The notes beneath the pieces are model-generated. The model did no database searches and had not been told where the DNA came from. It saw only the letters and a program-made list of their open reading frames with translations. This document shows, piece after piece, positions 26,168-35,176 of a stretch of DNA of 64,000 nucleotides; within the stretch, counting starts at the first letter, position 1; each line of letters opens with the position of its first letter. Both the position numbers and the translations under genes were made by a program. This stretch comes from Halomonas sp. 'Soap Lake #6' (GTDB lineage Bacteria; Pseudomonadota; Gammaproteobacteria; Pseudomonadales; Halomonadaceae), in NCBI RefSeq assembly GCF_003031405.1, contig NZ_CP020469.1, positions 2,852,001-2,916,000 of the forward strand, given 5' to 3'.

Positions 26168-27823
26168 ATGCCTGTCACTACCGATTCTGCAACAGAGAAG
26201 CCACCAGCTGAAACAGTGCTGAGTATTCGCGACTTGAGCGTAGCGCTACCCAAAGGGGCTGACCGCGCCCTGGCTGTGGAGAATGTCAGCTATGACGTCA
26301 AGCGTGGCGAAATCATGTGCGTGGTAGGAGAGTCCGGTTCAGGGAAATCCATGGCCGCCAACACCGTGATGGGCTTGCTGCCCAAAGGGGTGCGCCCCGT
26401 TCAAGGTGAGGTGATTTTCCAGGGGCAGAGTGTGCTCAGCTTAACTGAGAAGCAGCACCGTACCCTGCGTGGCCTTAAAATCGGCATGATCTTCCAGGAG
26501 CCCATGACCGCGCTTAATCCATTGATGCGAGTGGGCGCACAAATCGCCGAGGTATTCGAAGCCCACAATCAATTCACCCCTAAACAGCGCCAAGAGCGTG
26601 CCTTAGAGCTGTTGATTGAAGTGGGCATACCACAGCCAGAAAAGGCCATTCGCGCTTACCCATTTGAACTATCCGGCGGCCAGCGTCAGCGGGTAATGAT
26701 CGCCATGGCATTGGCACTGGAACCCGTGCTGTTGATTGCCGACGAGCCGACGACGGCACTGGATGTCACCACCCAGGCGCAGATTCTGGCGCTGATTCGT
26801 GACCTACAGCAGCGCCGGGGCATGGCGGTGATGTTTATTACCCATGATTTTGGTGTGGTTGCTGAAATTGCCAACCGTGTTTGTGTGATGCGCTATGGCC
26901 AAATCGTCGAAATTGGCGAAGCCAACGCTGTGCTGAAAAACCCACAAAACGCCTATACACAGGCACTTATTGCCGCCATTCCCAGCAATGCGGTGCCGCC
27001 CCATCGCGAGACTAGCCAAGTTGCCCCGCTGCTGGAGATTAAACAGCTCAATAAAGTGTTTCGCTCCCGGGGCGGGCTATTTGAGCCTGCCAGGGAAGTG
27101 CGCGCCCTTGAAGATGTATCGCTCACCTTGGCACGAGGCGAAACGGTGGGCATTGTAGGCGAATCGGGCTCGGGGAAATCCACCCTCGGGCGTTGCGTGG
27201 TGCGCCTTGAGCACCCTGATAGTGGTGAATTGTTACTGGATGGCATCAACCTTTCACAGCTTAAGGGCGACGCTTTACGCCGAGAACGCCATCGGGTACA
27301 GATGATTTTTCAGGACCCTTACGCCTCCCTCAATCCACGTACCCGTATAGGCATGGCCATTGCTCAGGGACCAATGGCCAATGGCACTCCCAAAGCCGCA
27401 GCACTCAAACAAGCGGGCGAGCTGCTTGATATGGTGGGCCTTGGCGCCAGTGCTGTAGAGCGCTACCCCCACGAATTTTCCGGTGGTCAGCGCCAGCGAA
27501 TCGGCATTGCCCGTGCATTGGCGCTAAACCCAGAGCTTATTGTGGCAGATGAAGCGGTATCAGCCTTGGATGTCTCTATTCAAGCGCAGGTGTTGGCGCT
27601 TCTTGAAGAGCTAAAACAGCGACTCGCGCTTTCACTGCTGTTTATCACCCACGATTTACGCGTAGCAGCGCAGATTTGTGATCGAATTGTTGTGATGCAG
27701 TCTGGCCGTATTGTTGAGCAAGGCAGCGCCGAGCAAATATTTCTTGAGCCGAAAGAAGCCTATACACAGTCTCTGCTGGATGCGATTCCAGGTCGTGAAG
27801 CACCGGTGGCCGCTACGGCCTGA
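26168..27823 (+). CDS. Fused double ABC ATPase of the peptide-type importer (DppD-DppF fusion)
   Basis: This 551-residue protein holds both ATPases in one chain. Domain 1 has Walker [24 protein letters not shown] and Walker [14 protein letters not shown]. Domain 2, after a linker near residue 275, has a second [23 protein letters not shown] and [13 protein letters not shown]. In domain 2 the usual DEPTSALD reads DEAVSALD, so the catalytic Glu is kept. It powers the two permeases. The fusion of DppD-like and DppF-like parts is common in this subfamily. Confidence 0.92.
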   Translation: MPVTTDSATEKPPAETVLSIRDLSVALPKGADRALAVENVSYDVKRGEIMCVVGESGSGKSMAANTVMGLLPKGVRPVQGEVIFQGQSVLSLTEKQHRTLRGLKIGMIFQEPMTALNPLMRVGAQIAEVFEAHNQFTPKQRQERALELLIEVGIPQPEKAIRAYPFELSGGQRQRVMIAMALALEPVLLIADEPTTALDVTTQAQILALIRDLQQRRGMAVMFITHDFGVVAEIANRVCVMRYGQIVEIGEANAVLKNPQNAYTQALIAAIPSNAVPPHRETSQVAPLLEIKQLNKVFRSRGGLFEPAREVRALEDVSLTLARGETVGIVGESGSGKSTLGRCVVRLEHPDSGELLLDGINLSQLKGDALRRERHRVQMIFQDPYASLNPRTRIGMAIAQGPMANGTPKAAALKQAGELLDMVGLGASAVERYPHEFSGGQRQRIGIARALALNPELIVADEAVSALDVSIQAQVLALLEELKQRLALSLLFITHDLRVAAQICDRIVVMQSGRIVEQGSAEQIFLEPKEAYTQSLLDAIPGREAPVAATA

Positions 27824-27858
27824 CAATTGGATTAACATCTCCGTATCAAGGAATACAT

Positions 27859-29241
27859 ATGCAGATAACCCTGGAGGCGCTACGCGCACTTGTTGGCCCA
27901 GCCCATGTACTCACAGGCAATGACGTTACTAGTCGCCGCGTGGACTGGATGACTGGCGCACCCTGCCAAGCAGGAGCCATTGTGCGACCAGCAGATACCG
28001 AGCAATTAGCCGCCGTGATGCACGCATGTCACGCGCTTAAACAGCCCGTAGTTACCCATGGTGGCTTAACCGGTTTGGTACATGGTGCTGAAGCCAGCCC
28101 AGATGAGTTGGCCATTTCCCTAGAACGCATGACCGCTATTGAAGAGATTGACCAAGTCGGAGGCACAATAACCGTCCAGGCAGGCGTGCCACTTCAGCGG
28201 GTGCAGGAAGCGGCCAGCGAGGTAGGGCTACAGTTCCCGTTAGATTTGGGTGCCCGTGGCAGCTGTACGATTGGCGGTAACATCGCTACCAATGCAGGCG
28301 GCGTTAGGGTGATTCGCTACGGCATGATGCGCCAGCAAGTGCTGGGGCTTGAAGCAGTAATGGCAGATGGACGCATTGTCAGCTCCCTGAATCGCATGCT
28401 GAAAAACAACGCAGGATTTGATTTAAAGCAGCTGTTTATTGGCAGCGAAGGAACCCTAGGCATCGTTACACGGGCTGTTCTGCGGCTGCAACCACCTACC
28501 CCGAGTGAGCAAACGGCCCTGGTTGCCTGCCCCTCGTTTGATGCTTTAACCAAGCTATTGAGCCACATGGGTAAAGCCCTGGGGGGTAGCCTTGGTGCTT
28601 TTGAGGTAATGTGGCAAAACTACTATCGCCTGCTCACCGAAACGCTGCAGAGACATACGCCCCCCATTCCAGCAGAGCACCCTTTTTACGTGATTATTGA
28701 GTCGCTCGGCAGTGATGCATCACGCCATGGGGAGCAATTTCGCGAGGCGCTTGAACAGGCATTTGAGCACGCCTTGATCGTCGATGCAGTGATTGCCCAG
28801 TCAAGCACACAACGCGATGGGTTATGGGCGATACGAGAAGATATTGAGGGTCTGGTTAAAGGGCTGACCCCAGTGCTCACTTTCGATGTTAGCCTACCCA
28901 TTGCCGATATGCAGCGCTATACCGATGCACTGGAGATGCAGCTAGCTCAACGCTGGCCCCATGGGCAACTGGTGGTATTTGGCCACCTTGGCGATGGCAA
29001 CCTGCATATTTCTGTAAGCGTTGGCAGCGATGCACCTGAAGAGCGCCACGCGGTAGAGACGCTGGTTTACGAGCCACTTAAAGCGCTGGGTGGCTCTGTT
29101 TCAGCAGAGCATGGCATTGGCTTGGAAAAACGCCCCTGGCTGAGCACTTGCCGCTCTCAGGCGGAAATCGAATTAATGCACACGTTAAAGCAGGCATTCG
29201 ACCCGCACCGATTGCTTAACCGCGGTAAAATCTTGAGCTAA
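27859..29241 (+). CDS. FAD-linked oxidase, GlcD/D-2-hydroxyacid dehydrogenase type
   Basis: This 460-residue flavoprotein of the VAO/PCMH fold carries the FAD-binding core VVTHGGLTGLVHGAE and IGGNIATNAGG. The C-terminal metal/substrate motif FGHLGDGNLHISV is followed by SAEHGIGLEKRP. Relatives oxidise D-lactate, glycolate or D-2-hydroxyglutarate and pass electrons to the respiratory chain or a flavoprotein. It lies in the importer operon, between the ATPase and an aminotransferase. That suggests oxidation of an imported or derived 2-hydroxy acid, an inference from context. Confidence 0.88.
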   Translation: MQITLEALRALVGPAHVLTGNDVTSRRVDWMTGAPCQAGAIVRPADTEQLAAVMHACHALKQPVVTHGGLTGLVHGAEASPDELAISLERMTAIEEIDQVGGTITVQAGVPLQRVQEAASEVGLQFPLDLGARGSCTIGGNIATNAGGVRVIRYGMMRQQVLGLEAVMADGRIVSSLNRMLKNNAGFDLKQLFIGSEGTLGIVTRAVLRLQPPTPSEQTALVACPSFDALTKLLSHMGKALGGSLGAFEVMWQNYYRLLTETLQRHTPPIPAEHPFYVIIESLGSDASRHGEQFREALEQAFEHALIVDAVIAQSSTQRDGLWAIREDIEGLVKGLTPVLTFDVSLPIADMQRYTDALEMQLAQRWPHGQLVVFGHLGDGNLHISVSVGSDAPEERHAVETLVYEPLKALGGSVSAEHGIGLEKRPWLSTCRSQAEIELMHTLKQAFDPHRLLNRGKILS

Positions 29242-29277
29242 GTAACCTCTCATTATCTGATTTTCTAGGACACTGCT

Positions 29278-30381
29278 ATGCCCTCTTACCCCCATCACCT
29301 TACTGGTGAAGGCCCCGTTAATCCGTTTCCTGGGATTAAAGTGCTGGAGCGCCGAATTGGCCGCGAGATCCCCCACCGATTGGGCTCAAATGAGGGCCTG
29401 GATATGCCCCATCGTGCGCTGCGTGAACATTTTGGCGACGCCGTCGCTGAGCATGTTTACTGCTACGGCGATGCGGAAGCACTAGGTGTGCGCCAGCGGT
29501 TAAGCGCTCAGCAGGGTATCCCGCTTGATCACCTGCTAGTGGATGCGGGTGCAGATAGCCTGATCGCTTTAGCACTTCGCACCACTTGCACCGCAGGCGA
29601 GACAGTGGTGAGCACCGCGGGCACTTACCCCACTTTTGGCTATTTCGCTCAAGGTCAGGGCTGCCGCCTAATTGAACCCAGCTACTATGAAGCACCTGGA
29701 GTACTAGCACCTGATTTGGAGGCGCTGATCGCTGCGGCGCACCAGGAAAACGCAAGGCTCGTTTATGTGGCTAACCCAGACAACCCTAGCGGCCACCTGC
29801 ATAGCGATAGCGCGATCCTCAAGCTACGCGAAGCGCTACCCGACACCTGTTGGCTACTGTTAGACGAAGCTTATGGAGACTTTCGCGACGACGCTAATAG
29901 CGACTTCGCCGCTAAAACGCTGCCTGGGGTAATTCGTCTGCGCACGCTCTCCAAGGCTCACGGCCTAGCGGGATTACGTATTGGCTACGCCATCGCCGAC
30001 CCCGAGGTGCTGGCGATGATGATGAAGGTGCGCATTCACTACGCGGTATCCGCTTTTACCCTGGCCACTGCCGAAGTGGTACTCGACCACCCGGATGAAG
30101 TACTCCAGCACGTCGCCGATGTAAAAGCGCGCAGGTTACAACTAACGGAGCACTTTCGCTCACTGGGAGCCGACGTACTGCCTAGCGCCACCAACTTTAT
30201 CGGCATTCGCTTACCAAGCGCTGAACTCGCCACTGAGGCACAGCAGCAGCTGTTAGCAAACGGAGTGTTGGTCACTCGTTTGGCACATCCTGCGCTTGCC
30301 AATGTGATACGTATTACCGCCGTACAAGCAGCGTTGGAACCTGGGAGATTGGCTGCCTTAGAGAGTGTTATTAGAACTTAG
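29278..30381 (+). CDS. PLP-dependent aminotransferase, class I/II (HisC-like)
   Basis: This 367-residue fold-type I aminotransferase has VDAGADSLIALALRTTC (phosphate cup), VANPDNPSGHL, LLDEAYGDFRDD and the Schiff-base Lys in LRTLSKAHGLAGLRIGYA. The pattern is closest to histidinol-phosphate aminotransferases, but there are no his genes here. A role in breakdown of the importer's substrate, paired with the FAD oxidase upstream, is more likely. AGGACACTGCT separates it from the oxidase gene. Confidence 0.87.
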   Translation: MPSYPHHLTGEGPVNPFPGIKVLERRIGREIPHRLGSNEGLDMPHRALREHFGDAVAEHVYCYGDAEALGVRQRLSAQQGIPLDHLLVDAGADSLIALALRTTCTAGETVVSTAGTYPTFGYFAQGQGCRLIEPSYYEAPGVLAPDLEALIAAAHQENARLVYVANPDNPSGHLHSDSAILKLREALPDTCWLLLDEAYGDFRDDANSDFAAKTLPGVIRLRTLSKAHGLAGLRIGYAIADPEVLAMMMKVRIHYAVSAFTLATAEVVLDHPDEVLQHVADVKARRLQLTEHFRSLGADVLPSATNFIGIRLPSAELATEAQQQLLANGVLVTRLAHPALANVIRITAVQAALEPGRLAALESVIRT

Positions 30382-30430
30382 GTCAGAGCACGCCGCTTAA
30401 GCCAGAATAAGCCAATAGCCAAGCCCATCC

Positions 30431-30459
30431 CGTTAGCGGCGGGTTATCCGCCGCTAACG
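30431..30459. terminator. Perfect 12-bp hairpin between convergent operons
   Basis: CGTTAGCGGCGG and CCGCCGCTAACG pair perfectly around the loop GTTAT. It lies between the stop of the aminotransferase and the stop of the facing amidohydrolase gene. There is no T run, so it may stall transcription from both sides rather than act as a classical terminator. Confidence 0.55.
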
Positions 30460-30525
30460 CACTTCACATGCCCAGCGCTTCGCGAGCCAGTTGAAGCCAG
30501 CCAACACGCCTATCAAGCGGTATCA

Positions 30526-31653
30526 CTACTGCCATTGCTCCCACTGCCGACACCAGCCGTCGATAAGCGCTTGCTGGTGTGGCTGTAGGGACTGATAGCC
30601 CCATGCAGCAATTTCATCATTTTGCGGGTCAGGGACACTGATGGTGCTACCCGCCAAGGTTTGAATCACACCATGCCCACATAGCGGCACATAACCTTCC
30701 GAGTAGCCGCCTTCATGAACGAAAACCAGCTTACCCTGGCAGCAACGGGCGGCAAGGGCTTTCAGCTGTGTGGTCATTTCGGCAAAAGCGGCACTATTGA
30801 GCAGCATCTTGCCCAGAGGGTCTTTTGCGCAGGCATCGTAACCACAGGCCACCACAATCATATCTGGATGAAAGGCTTCCAACGCCGGTAGCACCAATGT
30901 CTCCATCGCGTATGCGTAGGCACCCAAGCCACAACCCGGTGGCAGCGGTAAATTGAGGTTCGCTCCCAGCCCTTCACCTTCTCCCTGCTCTTCAAAACTA
31001 CCGGTGTCGAGAGGGTAGTTAGCCGCCTGATGAACTGAAACGGTGAAGACATCGGGGTTACTATAAAACGCTGCCTGCTGACCATTGCCGTGATGCACGT
31101 CCCAATCCAGAATCGCGATACGGTTAGCGTGGCCTAATGCCCGGGCGCGCATCACCGCCACGGGGATATTGCCAAGCAAACAAAACCCACGCCCCTGGTC
31201 GGCCTCAGCATGGTGACCAGGTGGGCGGCACAGGGCATAGGCATTATTGATCTTACCTAGCGCCACAGCTTCTACGGCAGCAATTGCCAGCCCAGCAGAG
31301 TGCCTTGCTGCCGCCCAACTGCCAGGCATGTAAGGCGCACAGTCGCCGCCGTTGCCACCCCGCGCCTGATCACCTGCCTGGAGCGCTTCAAGATAGCGAG
31401 CCGTGTGAAAGCGCAGTAGGTCATCAACAGCAGCAGCGGGAGGTTTTACAACACTAAGCTCATCAATCAACCCACTCACCTCAAGGAGATTCTTAAGGCG
31501 CCGTTTGCTTTCGGGGCTTTCAGACGCTGTTTGAGGCTGTAGGAACTCACCCGGCGCTGAAAATACGCCTATCGCTCCCTGGTCGTGCCAAAAACAGCGC
31601 TCATGCCAATAGAAGCCTGTTGTCTTGGTGAGCGTACCAGTAAACGCCCTCAT
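30526..31653 (-). CDS. Histone-deacetylase-fold amidohydrolase (acetylpolyamine/acetylamine type), second copy
   Basis: This 375-residue protein has the arginase/deacetylase-fold zinc site: LCRPPGHHAEADQGRGFCLL, then AILDWDVHHGNGQQAAF with the zinc-binding Asp and His, and a later CGYDACAKDPLGKM with the second Asp. Such enzymes remove acetyl groups from polyamines or other amines, or more rarely act on lysine. It starts 2 bp after the stop of another member of the family, so the pair is tightly coupled. Both have complete metal sites. They share an operon with a cyclodeaminase-like protein and RidA. Confidence 0.87.
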   Translation of the reverse strand: MRAFTGTLTKTTGFYWHERCFWHDQGAIGVFSAPGEFLQPQTASESPESKRRLKNLLEVSGLIDELSVVKPPAAAVDDLLRFHTARYLEALQAGDQARGGNGGDCAPYMPGSWAAARHSAGLAIAAVEAVALGKINNAYALCRPPGHHAEADQGRGFCLLGNIPVAVMRARALGHANRIAILDWDVHHGNGQQAAFYSNPDVFTVSVHQAANYPLDTGSFEEQGEGEGLGANLNLPLPPGCGLGAYAYAMETLVLPALEAFHPDMIVVACGYDACAKDPLGKMLLNSAAFAEMTTQLKALAARCCQGKLVFVHEGGYSEGYVPLCGHGVIQTLAGSTISVPDPQNDEIAAWGYQSLQPHQQALIDGWCRQWEQWQ

Positions 31654-31655
31654 GG

Positions 31656-32690
31656 CTAGGCCTGCTGAAACCCACGCATAAAGGCAGCTAGATTGTCGCC
31701 TAAATGCTTAGTGGGATAGCCACCCTCTTGGATAATCACCGTGGGCAGTGACAGCGCCGCAAGACGTTTTCCTACATCTACAAAAGCTTCGGTTTCTACC
31801 GTTAAACCTGCTAGTGGATCATCCTTATGGGCATCCAGCCCCAGTGCAACAACTACCGCTTCTGGTGAATATTGCTGCAAATGATCAACCAGCATCGCTA
31901 GGGCATCAAGGTAGACGTCACTATCACTCCCGACTGGCAGCGGTAGATTTACGTTCGCCCCTTCGCCTTCGCCACTGCCCTGCTCGTCCGCGCCACCCCA
32001 GAAGAAAGGGTAAAAGTCGCTAGGGTCAGCATGCAGCGAGCCTGTCCAAACATCGCCACGGTCATAAAAAATATCCTGGGTACCATTACCATGGTGCAAG
32101 TCGACATCAATGATGGCGACTTTTGCAAATCGCTCACGTAACACCGTCGCAGCGAGACCAGCATTGTTAAGCAGGCAAAAGCCGCCTGCGCGCTCAGGCC
32201 CCGCATGGTGACCGGGCGGACGGCAAAGCGCATAAGCGCTAGGCGCCCCTTTCACCACCTCTTCAGCCGCCGCTTGTGCAGTCGCTGCAGACGCCAACGC
32301 CCCGCGAAAGCTGGTTGCACTCAGCGGGCAGGCCATATCGTGCAGGTGCCAACCAGCCTGACCAATAGGGTGCCGTGGGTAGTGGTGCCCGCCACCACAT
32401 GGATGAATATTGGGGGCGACAAACTCTGCTGCATTAGGCAACGCCTGCCAACGTTCATAAATTGTTTCCAGGAAGCGTAAATAGCGTAGCGTGTGAATTT
32501 TCCCTAAGCGAGTACGAAGCTCCAGAGAGTCCGCCTCAGCAGGTGCAGTGAGGGTCAACCCGATGCCCTCCAGCCCCTGACTGAGCATTGCGGAACGTAG
32601 CGGTCCTTCTGGCGAAGGGGCTGGCTGGCCTCGTAGCAGAAAGGTCGCTGGCGCGTGGTAGGCTTGATCAGCATGGTAGAAGCATTTCAT
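31656..32690 (-). CDS. Histone-deacetylase-fold amidohydrolase (acetylpolyamine amidohydrolase-like), first copy
   Basis: This 344-residue protein shows MKCFYHADQAYHAPATFL at the start, as in acetylpolyamine amidohydrolases (AphA). It also has YALCRPPGHHAGPERAGGFC, AIIDVDLHHGNGTQDIFY with zinc ligands, and LGLDAHKDDPLAGL. It should remove an acetyl group from a cationic amine such as an acetylpolyamine. The extra N-terminal loop YPRHPIGQAGWHLHDMACP is typical of polyamine-specific members. It lies 88 bp after the cyclodeaminase-like gene. Confidence 0.88.
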   Translation of the reverse strand: MKCFYHADQAYHAPATFLLRGQPAPSPEGPLRSAMLSQGLEGIGLTLTAPAEADSLELRTRLGKIHTLRYLRFLETIYERWQALPNAAEFVAPNIHPCGGGHHYPRHPIGQAGWHLHDMACPLSATSFRGALASAATAQAAAEEVVKGAPSAYALCRPPGHHAGPERAGGFCLLNNAGLAATVLRERFAKVAIIDVDLHHGNGTQDIFYDRGDVWTGSLHADPSDFYPFFWGGADEQGSGEGEGANVNLPLPVGSDSDVYLDALAMLVDHLQQYSPEAVVVALGLDAHKDDPLAGLTVETEAFVDVGKRLAALSLPTVIIQEGGYPTKHLGDNLAAFMRGFQQA

Positions 32691-32778
32691 GATTCGTTCG
32701 CAGTCCCTGGCAACCCGTTAATTAGAAAAGAGCCCCGCTGAAAAGCGCTATTAATGAACAGCGCTGTAATGAAATGCG

Positions 32779-33714
32779 CTAGGCTGGCAGAGCTTCCCAC
32801 ACCTCAATAGCAGCCGCTAAATCTTCCAGCGAAGCGCCCACCGATTTAAACAGCGTAATGGTGTCCTCACTGGTACGGCCAGTTTTGTCGCCAGACAGCA
32901 CTTCAGCAAGCTCTGCCTTAATGTCTTCAAAGCGGAACACGCCTTCATCGATCGCTTGAAGAATATCGCCTGCTTCACCTTTAGCGCCTGCATAGGTATC
33001 TACAAACACGTCAGCTCGGCGAAGGCACTCGGCATCGGTTTCGCGCATCTGGGGACGAAAAGCACCGATTAGATCAAGGTGTGTACCTGGCGTTAACCAC
33101 TCACCTTTAATCAAAGGTTCTGTGGAAAGCGTTACACAACTAATAATGTCCGCCTCAGCGACTGCCCCTGCTAGTTCTTCAACCACATAGGTCTCAAAGC
33201 GATCAGCGTATTCGTCAGCAATCGCTGCCGCTTTGCTAGTGCTACGTCCCCAGATAAGCACCCGCTTGATAGGTCGTACGCTGGCGTGGGCTTCAATCAC
33301 CATGGGTGCTAGCTTGCCCGTACCCACCACTAACAGCGTCTCTGCATTTTCATTTGCCAGTGCCTGTGCCGCCAGAGCAGAGGCAGCTGCCGTACGGCGC
33401 CGGGTTAACTCACTGCCATCAATACAGGCTAGCGGCTGGCCGTACTTGCCCTCACTGAGCAAGTAAAGCCCGGAGATCGCCGGAATACCGTGGTCAGCAT
33501 TTTGCGGAAACACATTGACCATTTTAACGCCGATATAGCCCGCCGCTTCCCAGGCGGGCATGAGTAGCATCGTGGCTTCGCCATCTGGCCGATGCATGGC
33601 GTGGTGATGGCGTGGAGGAGACTCCACGCCATTCACAAAGGTGGTGTGTAGCCGCTTGATCAAGCCGTCCCACTTAAGCGTGTGAGCGACTTCTTCAGCA
33701 GAAACAACCCGCAT
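32779..33714 (-). CDS. Ornithine cyclodeaminase / mu-crystallin family protein (possible ketimine or P2C reductase)
   Basis: This 311-residue protein has the family core GVKMVNVFPQNADHGIPA, DGSELTRRRTAAASALAA, the NAD-binding VVGTGKLAPMVIEAHASV and HLDLIGAFRPQMRE. Family members include ornithine cyclodeaminase and delta1-pyrroline-2-carboxylate reductase. The GTGKLAP loop is nearer to the reductase group than to true OCD. Next to RidA, which clears imine intermediates, a role in imine or cyclic-imine chemistry downstream of the amidohydrolases is plausible. It begins 2 bp before RidA ends. Confidence 0.83.
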   Translation of the reverse strand: MRVVSAEEVAHTLKWDGLIKRLHTTFVNGVESPPRHHHAMHRPDGEATMLLMPAWEAAGYIGVKMVNVFPQNADHGIPAISGLYLLSEGKYGQPLACIDGSELTRRRTAAASALAAQALANENAETLLVVGTGKLAPMVIEAHASVRPIKRVLIWGRSTSKAAAIADEYADRFETYVVEELAGAVAEADIISCVTLSTEPLIKGEWLTPGTHLDLIGAFRPQMRETDAECLRRADVFVDTYAGAKGEAGDILQAIDEGVFRFEDIKAELAEVLSGDKTGRTSEDTITLFKSVGASLEDLAAAIEVWEALPA

Positions 33715-33715
33715 A

Positions 33716-34072
33716 TCAGGCCCCCGGCAGCGCCGCTACCACCATGATTTCAACTTTCCACTCAGGCTTGGCGAGTTTGGCTTCAAGTGCTGCACGCACG
33801 GGCGGGCGACCCGGCACCACCCATGCGTCCCAGGCTGCGTTCATTTGGTCAAATTCTGCCATGCTAGTAACCCAGACCTGCGCCGAAATCAGGTGCTCTT
33901 TTGAGGTACCTGCCTGAGCTAGCAGCTGATCGATACGGGTTAGCACTTGCTCAGTTTGGCCGCGCATATCCGCCGTGGCATCCGCAGGCACTTGGCCAGC
34001 GAGGTAAACAGTACCGTTGTGAATCGCGACTTGGCTCATACGCGCATTGCTGTCTTGGTAAGTGACGCTCAT
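33716..34072 (-). CDS. RidA-family imine deaminase
   Basis: This 118-residue protein has the RidA core NGTVYLAGQVPADATADMRGQTEQVL, LISAQVWVTSM and the conserved Arg in PPVRAALEAKL. It speeds hydrolysis of reactive enamine/imine intermediates made by PLP enzymes and oxidases. The ATG at 34072 is used because AAGGAG lies 8 nt upstream. A longer frame would begin at 34120 but has no good ribosome site. It is the first structural gene after the AraC regulator. Confidence 0.9.
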   Translation of the reverse strand: MSVTYQDSNARMSQVAIHNGTVYLAGQVPADATADMRGQTEQVLTRIDQLLAQAGTSKEHLISAQVWVTSMAEFDQMNAAWDAWVVPGRPPVRAALEAKLAKPEWKVEIMVVAALPGA

Positions 34073-34223
34073 GGTGTTGCTCCTTAAAAGGGTATCTGCT
34101 GGTATAAAAGGATTCTTCAAAGAGTAAAGCGCTTACGGGCAAATTACTTGCCCGAAGCTGAGGTAGATTTGCCCGCAAGTCATGCAGACAAGAAAATATT
34201 ATCATTAACGGTCAGTCGAAGGA

Positions 34224-34991
34224 CTAGCGATCTGAAGAAGGGGCAAGTTCAAAGTGACGTCGATAAGCGCGGGAAAAACTGCCCTGATCGCGAAAACCGA
34301 CCAGCATGGCGATATGCCCAAGACTAAGTGTGCTATGACGCACCAATGTGCGTGCGTGTTCTAAGCGCCTACGCTGCACATAAGCAAGCGGCGTTACACC
34401 GGTTAGTTCACGAAAACAGGCATGAAAGTGGCCAGGACTTAAAGCACATAATGCAGCGAGCTGCTCAACCCGAACTTCATCCGCTAAGTGCTGGTCAAGC
34501 CAAGCATCCAAGCGCTCCAAATCAAGCCGGTCGCTGACACAGCGAACCCCAATCTGGTCAGCTACCTGTTTTGGCTCATCTTGGAGATACATATACAGCG
34601 CCCGCAGTAGCAGCACGGCAATTTCATTTTGCAGCGCTGGGCATTGCTCCAATTGATGCGCCAGAGCATGGGTCAGTTGATTGAGCGCAGGAGGTACGGT
34701 AAAAAAGCGCGGCTTATCAAAAAGGCGCTCAATCTCGCTGCCTTTTTCAAGTGAGGCCAGATGGGCAATGGGAATATCCAACACCAAGGTACGGTTACTG
34801 CCATCACCCTGAAACTCATGATGGCGTGACGAAGGAATCAGACAGCCCCGGCGGGCGGTCACCCGCTCCCCTTGCCCCTCCATGGAAAGCTCAGTAACGC
34901 CACAGGTGGCTAGAATAAGCTGATGGAAGTCGTGGGTATGGGCCACCTGCTCTTGGGCTAAATTGCGACTATGCAGCTCAAAAAGGGCCAT
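34224..34991 (-). CDS. AraC-family transcription regulator with cupin sensor domain
   Basis: This protein of about 255 residues has an N-terminal cupin (HTHDFHQLILATCGVTELSMEG) and two C-terminal helix-turn-helix units (VEQLAALCALSPGHFHACFRE and LGHIAMLVGFRDQGSFSRAYRR). The ATG at 34991 (MALFELHSR) is preferred; an in-frame start at 35048 is less convincing. It is transcribed in the same direction as the RidA-cyclodeaminase-amidohydrolase genes 150 bp downstream and is their likely activator. Confidence 0.85.
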   Translation of the reverse strand: MALFELHSRNLAQEQVAHTHDFHQLILATCGVTELSMEGQGERVTARRGCLIPSSRHHEFQGDGSNRTLVLDIPIAHLASLEKGSEIERLFDKPRFFTVPPALNQLTHALAHQLEQCPALQNEIAVLLLRALYMYLQDEPKQVADQIGVRCVSDRLDLERLDAWLDQHLADEVRVEQLAALCALSPGHFHACFRELTGVTPLAYVQRRRLEHARTLVRHSTLSLGHIAMLVGFRDQGSFSRAYRRHFELAPSSDR

Positions 34992-35176
34992 GGTGGTGTT
35001 CCCATCTTTCGTCGAATGCCAGAGCAGCACTATAAAACGATGATGCAATAAAAAGCGAGGGGCAGCTAACTGCGCGCTAACGCAGGACCGGACGGTACAT
35101 ATGGGCGCTGGCTGTCATCCGCCAGTCATGGACTCAAGATAGCTTGTTAGTCAGCTGCCACGAGAGTCTAAATAAC

